Positions 47,405 through 56,306 of a DNA stretch of 64,000 nucleotides are shown in pieces. This stretch comes from Breoghania corrubedonensis. Lineage in GTDB: Bacteria; Pseudomonadota; Alphaproteobacteria; Rhizobiales; Stappiaceae. The notes under the pieces were generated by a model. That model had not been told where the DNA came from. It did not search any database and worked only from the letters and a program-made list of their open reading frames with translations. The position numbers and the translations under genes are program-made. The stretch spans positions 124,001 through 188,000 of the forward strand of contig NZ_QAYG01000006.1 in NCBI RefSeq assembly GCF_003053845.1. The letters are read 5' to 3'. Position 1 is the stretch's first letter; each line of letters begins with the position of its first letter.

Positions 47405-48790
47405 ATGACAAATTGGCGACCAGATCCAACGCTTCTCCGCCGTCCCGCCTATCTCTCGCTGGCGGATCAGATAGCCCGGGCGATCCAGGAAGGCGCGTTG
47501 ATCAACGGCACGCAGCTGCCGCCGCAACGCAGGATGGCGGATGAGCTGAAGCTTTCGGTGCAGACCGTCTCGCGCGCCTATGAGGAACTCGGCCGACGCG
47601 GGCTGATCGCGGGCGAGATCGGGCGGGGAAGCTTTGTTCGGATGCCCAGGCGCGAGATGCGCCCGCCCTACCTGCCGGACCGCCTCGGCGAGGTGATCGA
47701 CCTGTCCATCCTGAAGCCCGTCTGCGAGCCGATGCACGTGGAAAAGCTGAAGGAGGCGCTCGGCTGGCTGTCGCAGAACCTGCCGGCGCGATCCGCCCTT
47801 TCGTTCCGCCCGAACGTGGTCTTTCCCGTTCATGCCGCCGCGGCGGTGGAGTGGCTGAGGATCTGCGGGGTCGATACCTCGGTCCAGAACGTCACCGTCA
47901 CCAACGGCGCCACCGGCGCGATGACCGTGGCGCTGATGAGCGTGGCGCCGCCGGGCTCGACGGTCGCGTGCGAGGCGATCACCCACCACACGCTGGCGCC
48001 GCTGGCCGCCTATCACGGCTTTACGCTCGCCGGGCTCGCCGTTGACGAGGAGGGGCTGGTGCCGGAAGCGCTGGAGGACGCGTGCCGGCAGGGCGGTATC
48101 CGCGCGGTGTTCATCCAGCCGACGGTCGTCAACCCGGTCGCCGCGCTGATGGGCAAGACGCGGCGCGAGGCGATCGTGGAGATCGCGCGCCGATACGACA
48201 TCGCGATCGTGGAAAGCGACGTGCTGGGTCCGCTCGTCACGCATCGTCCCAGGCCCTTCGCGGCGCTGGCGCCGGAGCGCACGCTCTACATCACCAGTTT
48301 CACCAAGGTGACGGTGCCGGGCCTCAGGATCGGTTATCTCGTCGCGCCCGACCGCTACGTGGCCGCCGTCTCCAACCGGCATCTCGTTTCCAACTGGATG
48401 GCGACGCCGATGGTGGCCGAGATCGCCACAAAGTGGGTGAATGACGGAACGGCGCTGGAACTGGTGCGCTGGCAGCGTGCGGCGCTCGCCAAGCGCCATG
48501 CCATCGCCGCGCAGATGCTGGCGGGCATTCCCTATACGAGCCATCCACAGGCCCTGCACCTGTGGATGGAGCTGAAGGAGGCGCGCACCGAGGAGGGCTT
48601 CGTGGCTCAGGCCCGGTTGTTGGGGGTGGCGATCGCGCCCGGGTCCGCCTTCTGTGTCAGTCGCGAGGCCTGGGCGCCGTCGGTGCGGATCTCCATCGGT
48701 TCGACCACCGAAGCGGAATTGCGCATCGGTTTGGGGGCAGTTGCCAAGTTATTGCACGGCGAACAGGAGGTGGTTCTGCCTGCAATCTGA
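47405..48790 (+). CDS. enuR: EnuR, MocR-type (GntR-aminotransferase) regulator of ectoine use
   Basis: This 461-residue protein fuses an N-terminal GntR winged helix (LSLADQIARAIQEGALING, ADELKLSVQTVSRAYEELGR) to a type I aminotransferase-like domain. The PLP-binding lysine is K301 in SFTKVTVPG. EnuR represses ectoine genes until PLP-bound diaminobutyrate or its acetyl derivative relieves it. There is no clear ribosome-binding site; TTATAAGTC lies directly before the ATG, so initiation may be leaderless or weak. It is followed by ehuA. Confidence 0.92.
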   Translation: MTNWRPDPTLLRRPAYLSLADQIARAIQEGALINGTQLPPQRRMADELKLSVQTVSRAYEELGRRGLIAGEIGRGSFVRMPRREMRPPYLPDRLGEVIDLSILKPVCEPMHVEKLKEALGWLSQNLPARSALSFRPNVVFPVHAAAAVEWLRICGVDTSVQNVTVTNGATGAMTVALMSVAPPGSTVACEAITHHTLAPLAAYHGFTLAGLAVDEEGLVPEALEDACRQGGIRAVFIQPTVVNPVAALMGKTRREAIVEIARRYDIAIVESDVLGPLVTHRPRPFAALAPERTLYITSFTKVTVPGLRIGYLVAPDRYVAAVSNRHLVSNWMATPMVAEIATKWVNDGTALELVRWQRAALAKRHAIAAQMLAGIPYTSHPQALHLWMELKEARTEEGFVAQARLLGVAIAPGSAFCVSREAWAPSVRISIGSTTEAELRIGLGAVAKLLHGEQEVVLPAI

Positions 48791-48793
48791 ACG

Positions 48794-48854
48794 AATTGCC
48801 TTGTATTGTCGCAATTGCCGAATGATTGTAATGATATTATTTTATTGATTGACA
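48794..48854 (+). promoter_or_regulatory. Promoter/operator region of the ehu-eut operon
   Basis: The short AT-rich gap between enuR and ehuA has direct repeats AATTGCC at 48794 and 48813, a palindrome ATTG-TCG-CAAT at 48805-48815 and a consensus -35 hexamer TTGACA at 48849-48854. No good -10 hexamer is seen 17 bases on. Its position makes EnuR control likely. Confidence 0.4.
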
Positions 48855-48922
48855 TGATTTGAATGTGCTTTCATCGTCAGGTCAATCACTGACCCCGACC
48901 GCATGTCTTGCGAAAGGCCCAG

Positions 48923-49735
48923 ATGAACGCGCCAGCACCCGAGCCCATCATCGAGATTGATTCCATCTCCAAGAGCTTCGGAGATTTCCAGGTGCTGGAC
49001 GGGCTCTCCATGAACGTCATGCCCGGCGAGAAGCTGGCGCTGATCGGTCCGTCGGGTTCGGGCAAGACCACCATCCTGCGCATTCTGATGACGCTGGAAA
49101 GCATCGACAGCGGCCATATCCGCATCGACGGCGAAGAACTCTACCACATGCCGAAGAACGGCGGCGCGAAGGACGGGGGGCTCGTGCCGGCGAGCGAGGC
49201 GCACCTGCACCGCATGCGCCAGAAGATCGGCATGGTGTTCCAGCTCTTCAACCTGTTTCCGCACAAGTCGGTCATCGACAACATCACGCTGGCGCCGATG
49301 CTCACCAAGGGGGCATCCCGCGCCGAAGCGGAGACGCGCGCGATGGAACTGCTCGATATGGTGGGCATGGCCGACAAGGCCAGGGCGATGCCGGCGCAGC
49401 TTTCCGGCGGCCAGAAGCAGCGCATCGCGATCGCCCGCGCGCTGGCGCTTTCGCCAAAGATCATGCTGTTCGACGAAGTGACCTCCGCGCTCGATCCCGA
49501 GCTTGTGGAGGAAGTGCTGAACGTCATGCGCAAGCTGGCGCAAGAGACCGACACGACCATGCTGCTGGTCACCCACGAAATGGGCTTCGCGCACGACTTC
49601 GCCGACCGGGTGCTGTTTTTCGACGCGGGCAAGATCGTGGAAGAGGGGGCGCCGGAGGACATCTTCTCCAACCCCAGGGAAGAACGCACGCAGGGATTCC
49701 TGAAGAAGATCATCGCCGCGGGCCATCGCGTCTGA
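48923..49735 (+). CDS. ehuA: EhuA, ectoine/hydroxyectoine ABC transporter ATPase
   Basis: This 270-residue ATPase belongs to the polar amino acid (GlnQ/HisP) type. Walker A is GPSGSGKTT, the signature LSGGQKQR, Walker [13 protein letters not shown] and the switch histidine is in VTHEMGFA. An insert near residues 70-90 ([20 protein letters not shown]) is typical of EhuA. ATG 48923 follows AAAGG. It opens the ehuABCD-eut-doe operon. Confidence 0.92.
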   Translation: MNAPAPEPIIEIDSISKSFGDFQVLDGLSMNVMPGEKLALIGPSGSGKTTILRILMTLESIDSGHIRIDGEELYHMPKNGGAKDGGLVPASEAHLHRMRQKIGMVFQLFNLFPHKSVIDNITLAPMLTKGASRAEAETRAMELLDMVGMADKARAMPAQLSGGQKQRIAIARALALSPKIMLFDEVTSALDPELVEEVLNVMRKLAQETDTTMLLVTHEMGFAHDFADRVLFFDAGKIVEEGAPEDIFSNPREERTQGFLKKIIAAGHRV

Positions 49736-49835
49736 GCGCCTTGCGCCGGATGCGCCGTTCGCGGCCACCGCTTCACCAAAAGCAAGCCGCTTCACCAAGA
49801 GCAACAAGACACCGCATCACGAGAGGAGAAACGAG

Positions 49836-50666
49836 ATGAAGACCATCGGATGGATCGCCGCAGCCGGTCTCGCGGCCGCCGCCCTCGTCCAGTCCGCCAA
49901 TGCGGCGGATCTGGAACAGCTGAAGGAACAGGGCTTCGCCCGCGTGGCGATCGCCAACGAACCCCCCTACACGGCGGTGGGTGCCGACGGCAAGGTCTCG
50001 GGCGCCGCGCCCGATATCGCGCGCGAGGTCTTCAAGCGCCTCGGCGTGCCGGAAATCGTGGCCTCGGTTTCCGAATACGGGGCGATGATCCCGGGCCTGC
50101 AGGCACGCCGCTTCGATGCGGTCACGGCCGGCCTGTTCATGAAGCCGGAACGCTGCGCGGCGGTCTCCTATTCGGAGCCGATCCTGTGCGACGCGGAAGC
50201 CTTTCTCGTGAAGAAGGGCAATCCGATGGGCTTCAAGAGCTTCAAGGATATCGCCGACAACGCGGACGCCAAGATCGGCGCGCCGGGCGGCGGCACGGAA
50301 GAGAAGCTGGCGCTGGAAGCCGGCGTGCCACGCAACCGCGTCATCGTCGTGCCGGACGGTCAGTCGGGCCTGAAGATGCTGCAGGACGGGCGCATTGACG
50401 TCTATTCGCTTCCCGTGCTGTCGCTGAACGATCTGAAGAAGAAGTCGGGCGACGACGGCATCGAGGTGATGGCTCCGGTCGAGGGCGCGCCGGTCTATTG
50501 CGATGGAACGGCCTTCCGCAAGCAGGACACGGCGCTGCGTGACGCCTACGACAAGGTGCTGGCGGAGATGAAGGAATCGGGCGAGTTCGCCAAGATCATC
50601 GAGCCCTACGGCTTCTCGGCCGCCGCTGCGATGTCGACCTCGCGCGAAAAGCTCTGCAAAGGCTGA
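49836..50666 (+). CDS. ehuB: EhuB, ectoine/hydroxyectoine-binding protein
   Basis: This 276-residue periplasmic binding protein has a signal peptide (KTIGWIAAAGLAAAALVQSA, cleaved near ANA-A). The SBP_bac_3 motif RVAIANEPPYTAVGADGKVS follows. EhuB holds the solute in an aromatic box; likely contacts include the early NEPPY segment. GAGAGGAG precedes the ATG. It is separated from ehuC by 290 bases carrying a large inverted repeat, whereas the rest of the operon is tightly packed. Confidence 0.93.
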   Translation: MKTIGWIAAAGLAAAALVQSANAADLEQLKEQGFARVAIANEPPYTAVGADGKVSGAAPDIAREVFKRLGVPEIVASVSEYGAMIPGLQARRFDAVTAGLFMKPERCAAVSYSEPILCDAEAFLVKKGNPMGFKSFKDIADNADAKIGAPGGGTEEKLALEAGVPRNRVIVVPDGQSGLKMLQDGRIDVYSLPVLSLNDLKKKSGDDGIEVMAPVEGAPVYCDGTAFRKQDTALRDAYDKVLAEMKESGEFAKIIEPYGFSAAAAMSTSREKLCKG

Positions 50667-50746
50667 GGATGATTGGCGGGGCGGCCGCGCGGTCGCCTCG
50701 CCTGAGGTTTCGCGAGAGGGCGACCGGTGTGGCTTGCGCGTGTGGC

Positions 50747-50873
50747 CCATCCTTGGAGACGCCGTCTGACGACGGCTCCTCAGGATGACGTTGTCGTGGT
50801 GTTGGTCATCTCAAATCCATTGACGAACACAACGTCATCCTGAGGAGGTCCAAAGGGCCGTCTCGAAGGATGG
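50747..50873. repeat. 127-bp inverted-repeat element between ehuB and ehuC
   Basis: Outer arms at 50747-50761 and 50859-50873 match at 14 of 15 bases (CCATCCTTGGAGACG). Inner arms at 50776-50794 and 50829-50847 are a perfect 19-bp complement (CTCCTCAGGATGACGTTGT). The transcript would fold into one long stem-loop. It has no poly-T and no coding potential. Confidence 0.9.
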
Positions 50874-50956
50874 ATTCCCGCCGCGCTTCCGCACCCGTTC
50901 CCCCTTTCCGACGACTGCCGTCCCTAATTCCTGAACCGCCTAACGAGTGAACCGTC

Positions 50957-51616
50957 ATGATCGACTGGTCCGGATATCTAGGCCTGATCCTCAAGGGCGC
51001 GCTGGTTACCGTGGAACTCACGCTGATGGGCTGCGCGCTGGCACTCGTGATGGCGTTCATCGCCGGGCTCGGGCGGCTGTCGCGCCACTTCGCGCTGCGT
51101 GCGCTGGCCACCGCCTATATCGAATTCTTCCGCGGTACCTCGATCTTCGTGCAGCTGTTCTGGGCCTATTTCGTGCTGCCGCTGTTCGGCTTCACGCTGA
51201 CCCCGCTGCAGGCGGGCGTGCTGGCGCTGGGGCTCAATGTGGGGGCCTACGGGGCGGAGGTGGTGCGCGGGGCGGTGCTCTCCATCGGCAAGGCGCAGTA
51301 CGAAGCCTGCGTGGCGCTGAACCTGACGCGCTACCAGCGCATGCGCCACATCATCCTGCCGCAGGCCTTCCTCATCATGCTGCCGACCTTCTGCAACAAC
51401 GCCATCGAATTGCTGAAGGCGACCGCTGTCGTTTCGCTGATTTCGCTCTCCGACATGACGTTCGAGGCTCAGGTGGTGCGCGCCCAGACGGGCTCGACCC
51501 TCGTGCCCTTCGGCACCATTCTCATTCTCTATTTCCTGATGGCTTTGGCGATTTCCCGGTTCGTGCGCACGCTTGAAAAGCGGCTGGCGCGCGGCCTCGA
51601 CGGGGTGAGGGTCTAG
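50957..51616 (+). CDS. ehuC: EhuC, ectoine/hydroxyectoine ABC permease
   Basis: This 219-residue His/Glu-type permease has five or so membrane segments and the family motif EFFRGTSIFVQLFWAYFVLP. The coupling loop is ALNLTRYQRMRHIILPQAF. It starts four bases before nothing unusual: ATG 50957 fits the family start MIDWSGYLG. Three bases separate its stop from ehuD. The two permeases probably form a heterodimer with EhuA. Confidence 0.92.
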   Translation: MIDWSGYLGLILKGALVTVELTLMGCALALVMAFIAGLGRLSRHFALRALATAYIEFFRGTSIFVQLFWAYFVLPLFGFTLTPLQAGVLALGLNVGAYGAEVVRGAVLSIGKAQYEACVALNLTRYQRMRHIILPQAFLIMLPTFCNNAIELLKATAVVSLISLSDMTFEAQVVRAQTGSTLVPFGTILILYFLMALAISRFVRTLEKRLARGLDGVRV

Positions 51617-51619
51617 GCC

Positions 51620-52279
51620 ATGGAGTGGGACTGGGATTTCGTCTGGAAGATCATGCCGACCCTCATCGAGGGCGTGAAGATCACCATCATCGCGACGCTG
51701 CTGGGCTCGGTGCTGTCCACCGTGGTCGGGCTCGCCATCGCGCTGCTGCGCCGTTCGCCGACGCGGCTGATCTCGATGCCGGTGAGCTTTGCGGCGGAAT
51801 TCATCCGTGGAACGCCGCTTCTCGTGCAGCTCTATTTCATCTTCTACGTGCTGCCGGATTTCGGCATCCTGTTGCCGCCGCTGGTGGCCGGTGTCATCGG
51901 GCTGGGGCTGCACTACGGCACCTATACGGCCGAAGTCTACCGCGCGGGCATCGACAACGTGCCGCGCGGCCAGTGGGAGGCGGCCAAGGCCTGCAATCTC
52001 ACCGGCGGCCAGACCTGGACCCACGTGATCCTGCCGCAGGCGATCCCGCCGATGATCCCGGCGCTCGCCAACTACTTCATCGCCATGTTCAAGGAGACGC
52101 CGCTTCTGTCGGTGATCACCGTTCTTGAACTGATGAACCAGGCAAAGAGCGTGGCCAATTCCTACTACCGCTATGTCGAGCCGATGACGCTCGTCGGCGC
52201 ATTCTTCCTGACGATCAGCCTGTTGTCGGTCTTCGGGCTGCGCTGGCTGGAGAAGCGCTACGGACGCATCGAGAGATGA
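51620..52279 (+). CDS. ehuD: EhuD, ectoine/hydroxyectoine ABC permease
   Basis: This 219-residue permease is a paralogue of EhuC, with FIRGTPLLVQLYFIFYVLPD and the coupling loop ACNLTGGQTWTHVILPQAIP. It starts three bases after ehuC, and its stop overlaps the eutA start (ATGA). The shared spacing and overlap tie transport directly to catabolism. Confidence 0.92.
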   Translation: MEWDWDFVWKIMPTLIEGVKITIIATLLGSVLSTVVGLAIALLRRSPTRLISMPVSFAAEFIRGTPLLVQLYFIFYVLPDFGILLPPLVAGVIGLGLHYGTYTAEVYRAGIDNVPRGQWEAAKACNLTGGQTWTHVILPQAIPPMIPALANYFIAMFKETPLLSVITVLELMNQAKSVANSYYRYVEPMTLVGAFFLTISLLSVFGLRWLEKRYGRIER

Positions 52280-53073
52280 CGACAATCACCAGGGGGCCGG
52301 AGATCGTGCGCGGCAAGACCATGCCGCACCTTGAAATGCGCGCGATCGAGAAGCGGGTCGGGCTCGTCGTGCTGGCGACAGATCACACCAGCGAAGCCGA
52401 TTTCGCGCGCATGGTGGCGAGCGAACATGTCGGCGTCTTCGCCAGCCGCGTGCCCTACGCCAATCCGGTGACGGCGGAAAACCTGCGCGCCATGCAGCCG
52501 GACCTGACGGCGGCGGCGGGCCTCATCCTGCCGGAAGAGGATCTCGACGTCGTTTGCTATTCCTGCACGTCGGCCTCCGTGGCGATCGGCGATCCGGCGG
52601 TGATCGACGCGATCCGCGCCGCCAAGCCGGGCGTGCCCGTGGTCACCCCGCCGATGGCGGCGGTCGCCGGGCTGACGGTGCTGGGCGCGACCCGCATCGC
52701 CATGCTCACGCCCTACACGATCGCGACCAGCCGGTCGATGGCCGACTATTTCTCCGCCGCCGGTTTCGACGTGGCGAAGCTCACCTATCTCGATCTCGAT
52801 GATGATCGTGAGATGGCGCGGATCTCGACGGCGTCGCTGATCGAGGCGGCCCGCGAGGCGATGGCGGAAGGGGCAGACGCGCTGTTCATTTCCTGCACGG
52901 CCTTGCGGACGGCCTCTGTGGCCGCCGAAATCGAGGCGGAAATCGGCTGTCCGGTCGTCACCTCCAACCAGGCGACGGCGTGGATGTGTCTCAGGCTTAT
53001 CGGTGAGGACGCGGCGCGGCCGGAATTCGGCCGACTGATGACCCTGCCGCTCGATACAGGCAGCGGGAGCTGA
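52276..53073 (+). CDS. eutA: EutA, hydroxyectoine-utilisation protein (Asp/Glu racemase fold)
   Basis: This 265-residue protein belongs to the arylmalonate decarboxylase / Asp-Glu racemase superfamily. A cysteine pair expected at the active site is visible: Cys97 in CYSCTSAS and Cys207 in FISCTALR. EutA, EutB and EutC are thought to convert 5-hydroxyectoine to ectoine, but the exact EutA reaction is not settled. The ATG overlaps the ehuD stop codon. Confidence 0.9.
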   Translation: MTTITRGPEIVRGKTMPHLEMRAIEKRVGLVVLATDHTSEADFARMVASEHVGVFASRVPYANPVTAENLRAMQPDLTAAAGLILPEEDLDVVCYSCTSASVAIGDPAVIDAIRAAKPGVPVVTPPMAAVAGLTVLGATRIAMLTPYTIATSRSMADYFSAAGFDVAKLTYLDLDDDREMARISTASLIEAAREAMAEGADALFISCTALRTASVAAEIEAEIGCPVVTSNQATAWMCLRLIGEDAARPEFGRLMTLPLDTGSGS

Positions 53074-53084
53074 GCAGGTGAGCC

Positions 53085-54068
53085 ATGAGCACGGACCGCA
53101 TACCGCTTGTCTCCATCCTTGAAGCACGCCGCCGCGTGGCGGGGCTGGTGGAGCGCACCGCCTGCGTGGTCTCGCCGACCTTGAGCGAACGTGCGCAGGC
53201 ACCGGTTCATCTGAAAATGGAACACCGCCAGACGACCGGCAGCTTCAAGCTGCGTGGCGCGTCGAACGCGATCGCCTCGCTTTGCGGGGAGGAGCGCGCG
53301 CTGGGTGTCGTCACCGCCTCCACCGGCAACCATGGACGGGCGCTCGCCTTTGCGGCCGCGCGCGAGGGAATTCCCGCGATCATCTGCATGTCGGAGCTGG
53401 TGCCCGAGAACAAGGTGTCGGAGATTGGCCGGCTGGGCGCGGATATCCGTATTGTCGGGAAGAGCCAGGACGATGCGCAGAGGGAGGTTGACCGGCTGGT
53501 CGCGGACAAGGGCCTGACGATGGTGCCGCCCTTCGACGCCGAGGCCGTGATCGCGGGGCAGGGCACGCTCGGGCTGGAAATCATCGAGGATGTGCCGGAC
53601 GCCGCCTGTGTGGTCGTGCCGCTGTCGGGCGGCGGGCTGATCGCGGGTATCGCCAGCGCGGTGAAGACCGTCAATCCGGACGTGCGTATCGTCGGCGTGT
53701 CGATGGAGCGCGGTCCGGCGATGAGGGCGAGCCTCGATGCGGGCCAACCGGTTCAGGTGGAGGAACAGTCCTCGCTGGCGGATTCTCTGGGTGGTGGTAT
53801 CGGGCTCGACAACCGTTTCACATTCTCCATCTGCCGCGCGCTGGTCGACGAGGTGATCCTGCTCACCGAAGACGAAATAGCGGCGGGCATTCGGCATGCC
53901 TATGCCATTGAGCGCGAGGTTCTGGAGGGCGCGGGCGCGGTCGGCATTGGTGCGCTTCTTGCCGGAAAGCTGAGCGTCACCGGGCCGACGGTGCTGGTGC
54001 TGTCGGGCCGCAACATCGACATGGCTGCCCACCGCGCGATCATCTCCGCCGGGGAGGGCGAGGCATGA
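53085..54068 (+). CDS. eutB: EutB, threonine dehydratase-like hydroxyectoine-utilisation enzyme
   Basis: This 327-residue fold-type II PLP enzyme resembles threonine/serine dehydratase and should eliminate water from hydroxyectoine or its product. The Schiff-base Lys55 lies in TGSFKLRGA, ASTGNHGRALAFAA binds substrate and LSGGGLIAGIAS the phosphate of PLP. It starts 11 bases after eutA, and its stop overlaps eutC (ATGA). Confidence 0.91.
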   Translation: MSTDRIPLVSILEARRRVAGLVERTACVVSPTLSERAQAPVHLKMEHRQTTGSFKLRGASNAIASLCGEERALGVVTASTGNHGRALAFAAAREGIPAIICMSELVPENKVSEIGRLGADIRIVGKSQDDAQREVDRLVADKGLTMVPPFDAEAVIAGQGTLGLEIIEDVPDAACVVVPLSGGGLIAGIASAVKTVNPDVRIVGVSMERGPAMRASLDAGQPVQVEEQSSLADSLGGGIGLDNRFTFSICRALVDEVILLTEDEIAAGIRHAYAIEREVLEGAGAVGIGALLAGKLSVTGPTVLVLSGRNIDMAAHRAIISAGEGEA

Positions 54069-55057
54069 GCGCGATGTCGATCCTGACCGAGGCGGAGCTC
54101 AGAGCACTCGTCCCGCTCGATCACGATGCGGTCGCCTGCGTGGAGGAGGCTTTCCGCGCTCTTGCGACAAAGGCCGTCGCGATGCCGCCGATCCTGAGGC
54201 TCGATATCCCTCAATATCGCGGCGAGGTCGACGTGAAGACCGCCTATGTGCCGGGCATCGACAGTTTCGCGATCAAGATCTCTCCGGGCTTCTTCGATAA
54301 TCCCGCACTTGGGCTGCCAAGCGTCAACGGGCTGATGGTGCTGCTGTCGTCGAAGACCGGTCTTGTCGAGGCGCTGCTTCTCGACAACGGATATCTGACG
54401 GACGTGCGAACGGCGGCGGCCGGAGCGGTCGCCGCGAAGCATCTGGCGCGCGCGGATGCGCGGGTCGCGGCGGTTTTCGGCGCGGGCGTTCAGGCGGGAT
54501 TGCAGCTTGAGGCGCTGATGCTGGTCAGGCCCATTGAGGAAGCGCGGATATGGGCACGCGATTTCGCGCGTGCGGGCGCGAAGGCGGAGGAATTGAGCGC
54601 GCGGCTCGCCATTCCGGTGCGGGCTGTGGAAGCGCCGCGCGCGGCCATGGCCGGGGCCGACGTGGTCGTCACCACCACGCCGTCGGAGACGCCGCTGGTG
54701 ATGGCCGACTGGCTGGAGCCGGGCCAGCACGTCACCGCCATGGGCTCGGACGCGGAGCACAAGAACGAGATCGAGCCGGCCGCGATCGCGCGCGCCGACA
54801 TTTATGTGGCCGATGCGCTCTCGCAGACACGGCGGCTCGGCGAACTGCATCACGCGATCGCTGCCGGCCTTGTCGGCGCCGATCGGCACTTCCCGGAGCT
54901 GGGCGCGATCGTTGCGGGCACGGCTGCGGGCAGAGGGACGTCGTCGGCGATCACCATTGCGGATCTGACCGGCACGGGCGTTCAGGATACGGCCATTGCG
55001 ACACTGGCCCGGAAGCGGGCGACCGCCGCCGGGGCGGGAACGGTATTTGAAACCTGA
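54065..55057 (+). CDS. eutC: EutC, ornithine cyclodeaminase/mu-crystallin-like enzyme
   Basis: This 330-residue protein has the OCD fold with an NAD(P)-binding motif VFGAGVQAGLQLEAL (about residues 138-152) and TTTPSETPLV. The substrate-side motif VKTAYVPGIDSFAIKISPGF is also conserved. It should act with EutA and EutB, probably reducing the intermediate to ectoine. The start overlaps the eutB stop by four bases. doeA follows after 52 bases. Confidence 0.9.
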   Translation: MSAMSILTEAELRALVPLDHDAVACVEEAFRALATKAVAMPPILRLDIPQYRGEVDVKTAYVPGIDSFAIKISPGFFDNPALGLPSVNGLMVLLSSKTGLVEALLLDNGYLTDVRTAAAGAVAAKHLARADARVAAVFGAGVQAGLQLEALMLVRPIEEARIWARDFARAGAKAEELSARLAIPVRAVEAPRAAMAGADVVVTTTPSETPLVMADWLEPGQHVTAMGSDAEHKNEIEPAAIARADIYVADALSQTRRLGELHHAIAAGLVGADRHFPELGAIVAGTAAGRGTSSAITIADLTGTGVQDTAIATLARKRATAAGAGTVFET

Positions 55058-55109
55058 CTTTGACTGTCGAGTTTGCGGCCGTTGGACCGCGCTTACCGAG
55101 GATCAGCCC

Positions 55110-56303
55110 ATGACGGGTCCCAATCTGAAATTCACGCGCGCGGAGTATGCCGAGCGGCTCGCCAAGACGCGCCGGGCCATGGAGGCGAAGGGCATCGACA
55201 CGCTCATCGTGTCTGATCCTTCCAACATGGCCTGGCTCACCGGCTATGACGGCTGGTCCTTCTATGTGCATCAGGCGGTGATCGTGCCTGGCGAGGGCGA
55301 GCCGATATGGTTCGGCCGGGGGCAGGATGCCAACGGCGCCCGCCGCACGAGCTATCTCGGCCACGACAACATCATCGGCTATGCCGACCACTACGTGCAA
55401 TCGACCGAGCGCCACCCCAAGGACAGGCTCGCCGAGATCCTGAAGGAGCGGCGGCTCGACAGGGGTGTGATCGGCGTGGAACTGGACAATTACTGGTTCT
55501 CGGCCGCCGCCTATCTGGCGCTTCAGGGCGCTCTGTCGCAAGCGCGCCTTGCCGATGCGACCGCGCTCGTGAACTGGCTGAGGGCGGTCAAGAGCCCGAC
55601 CGAGATCGAGTACATGCGCAAGGCGGGGCGGATCGTGGAGAAGATCCACGAACGCATTCTGGAAAAGGCCGAGCCGGGCATGCGCAAGTGCGATCTGGCC
55701 GCCGAGATCTACGACGCGGGCCTGCGCGGGGTGGACGGGCCGGACGGCTCCTTCGGCGGAGATTATCCGGCGATCGTTCCGCTGATGCCGTCGGGTGCGG
55801 ATGCGTCCGCGCCGCATCTGACCTGGGACGACAAGCCGATGAAGGCGGGCGAGGGCACCTTCTTCGAGGTGGCGGGCTGTTACAACCGTTACCATTGCCC
55901 GCTGTCGCGCACGATCTTTCTCGGCAAGCCGGATGCCGCGTTCATCGAGGCGGAGAAGGCGACGCTGGAGGGCATGGAGGCCGGGCTTGAGGCGGCGAAG
56001 CCCGGCAATACCTGCGAGGACATCGCCAACGCCTTCTTCGCGGTGCTGGCGAAGTACGGTATCGTCAAGGATAACCGCACGGGCTATCCGATCGGGCTTT
56101 CCTATCCCCCCGACTGGGGCGAGCGGACCATGAGCCTCAGGCCCGGCGACAGGACGGAACTCCAGCCGGGCATGACCTTCCATTTCATGACCGGGCTGTG
56201 GCTGGAGACAATGGGGCTGGAGATCACCGAATCCATCCTCATCACCGAAACCGGCGTCGAATGCCTCGCCGATGTCCCCCGCAAGCTTTTCGTGAAGGAG
56301 TGA
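55110..56303 (+). CDS. doeA: DoeA (EutD), ectoine hydrolase
   Basis: This 397-residue M24 (creatinase/aminopeptidase P) fold protein opens the ectoine ring to N-alpha-acetyl-L-2,4-diaminobutyrate. The N-terminal creatinase domain (TRRAMEAKGIDTLIVSDPSN) precedes the pita-bread domain (AVKSPTEIEYMRKAGRIVEK, AGEGTFFEVAGCYNRYH, HFMTGLW). The usual full set of five metal ligands is not evident, in line with hydrolases of the creatinase group. GAGG precedes ATG 55110; an upstream extension overlaps eutC and was rejected. Confidence 0.92.
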   Translation: MTGPNLKFTRAEYAERLAKTRRAMEAKGIDTLIVSDPSNMAWLTGYDGWSFYVHQAVIVPGEGEPIWFGRGQDANGARRTSYLGHDNIIGYADHYVQSTERHPKDRLAEILKERRLDRGVIGVELDNYWFSAAAYLALQGALSQARLADATALVNWLRAVKSPTEIEYMRKAGRIVEKIHERILEKAEPGMRKCDLAAEIYDAGLRGVDGPDGSFGGDYPAIVPLMPSGADASAPHLTWDDKPMKAGEGTFFEVAGCYNRYHCPLSRTIFLGKPDAAFIEAEKATLEGMEAGLEAAKPGNTCEDIANAFFAVLAKYGIVKDNRTGYPIGLSYPPDWGERTMSLRPGDRTELQPGMTFHFMTGLWLETMGLEITESILITETGVECLADVPRKLFVKE

Positions 56304-56306
56304 GCC

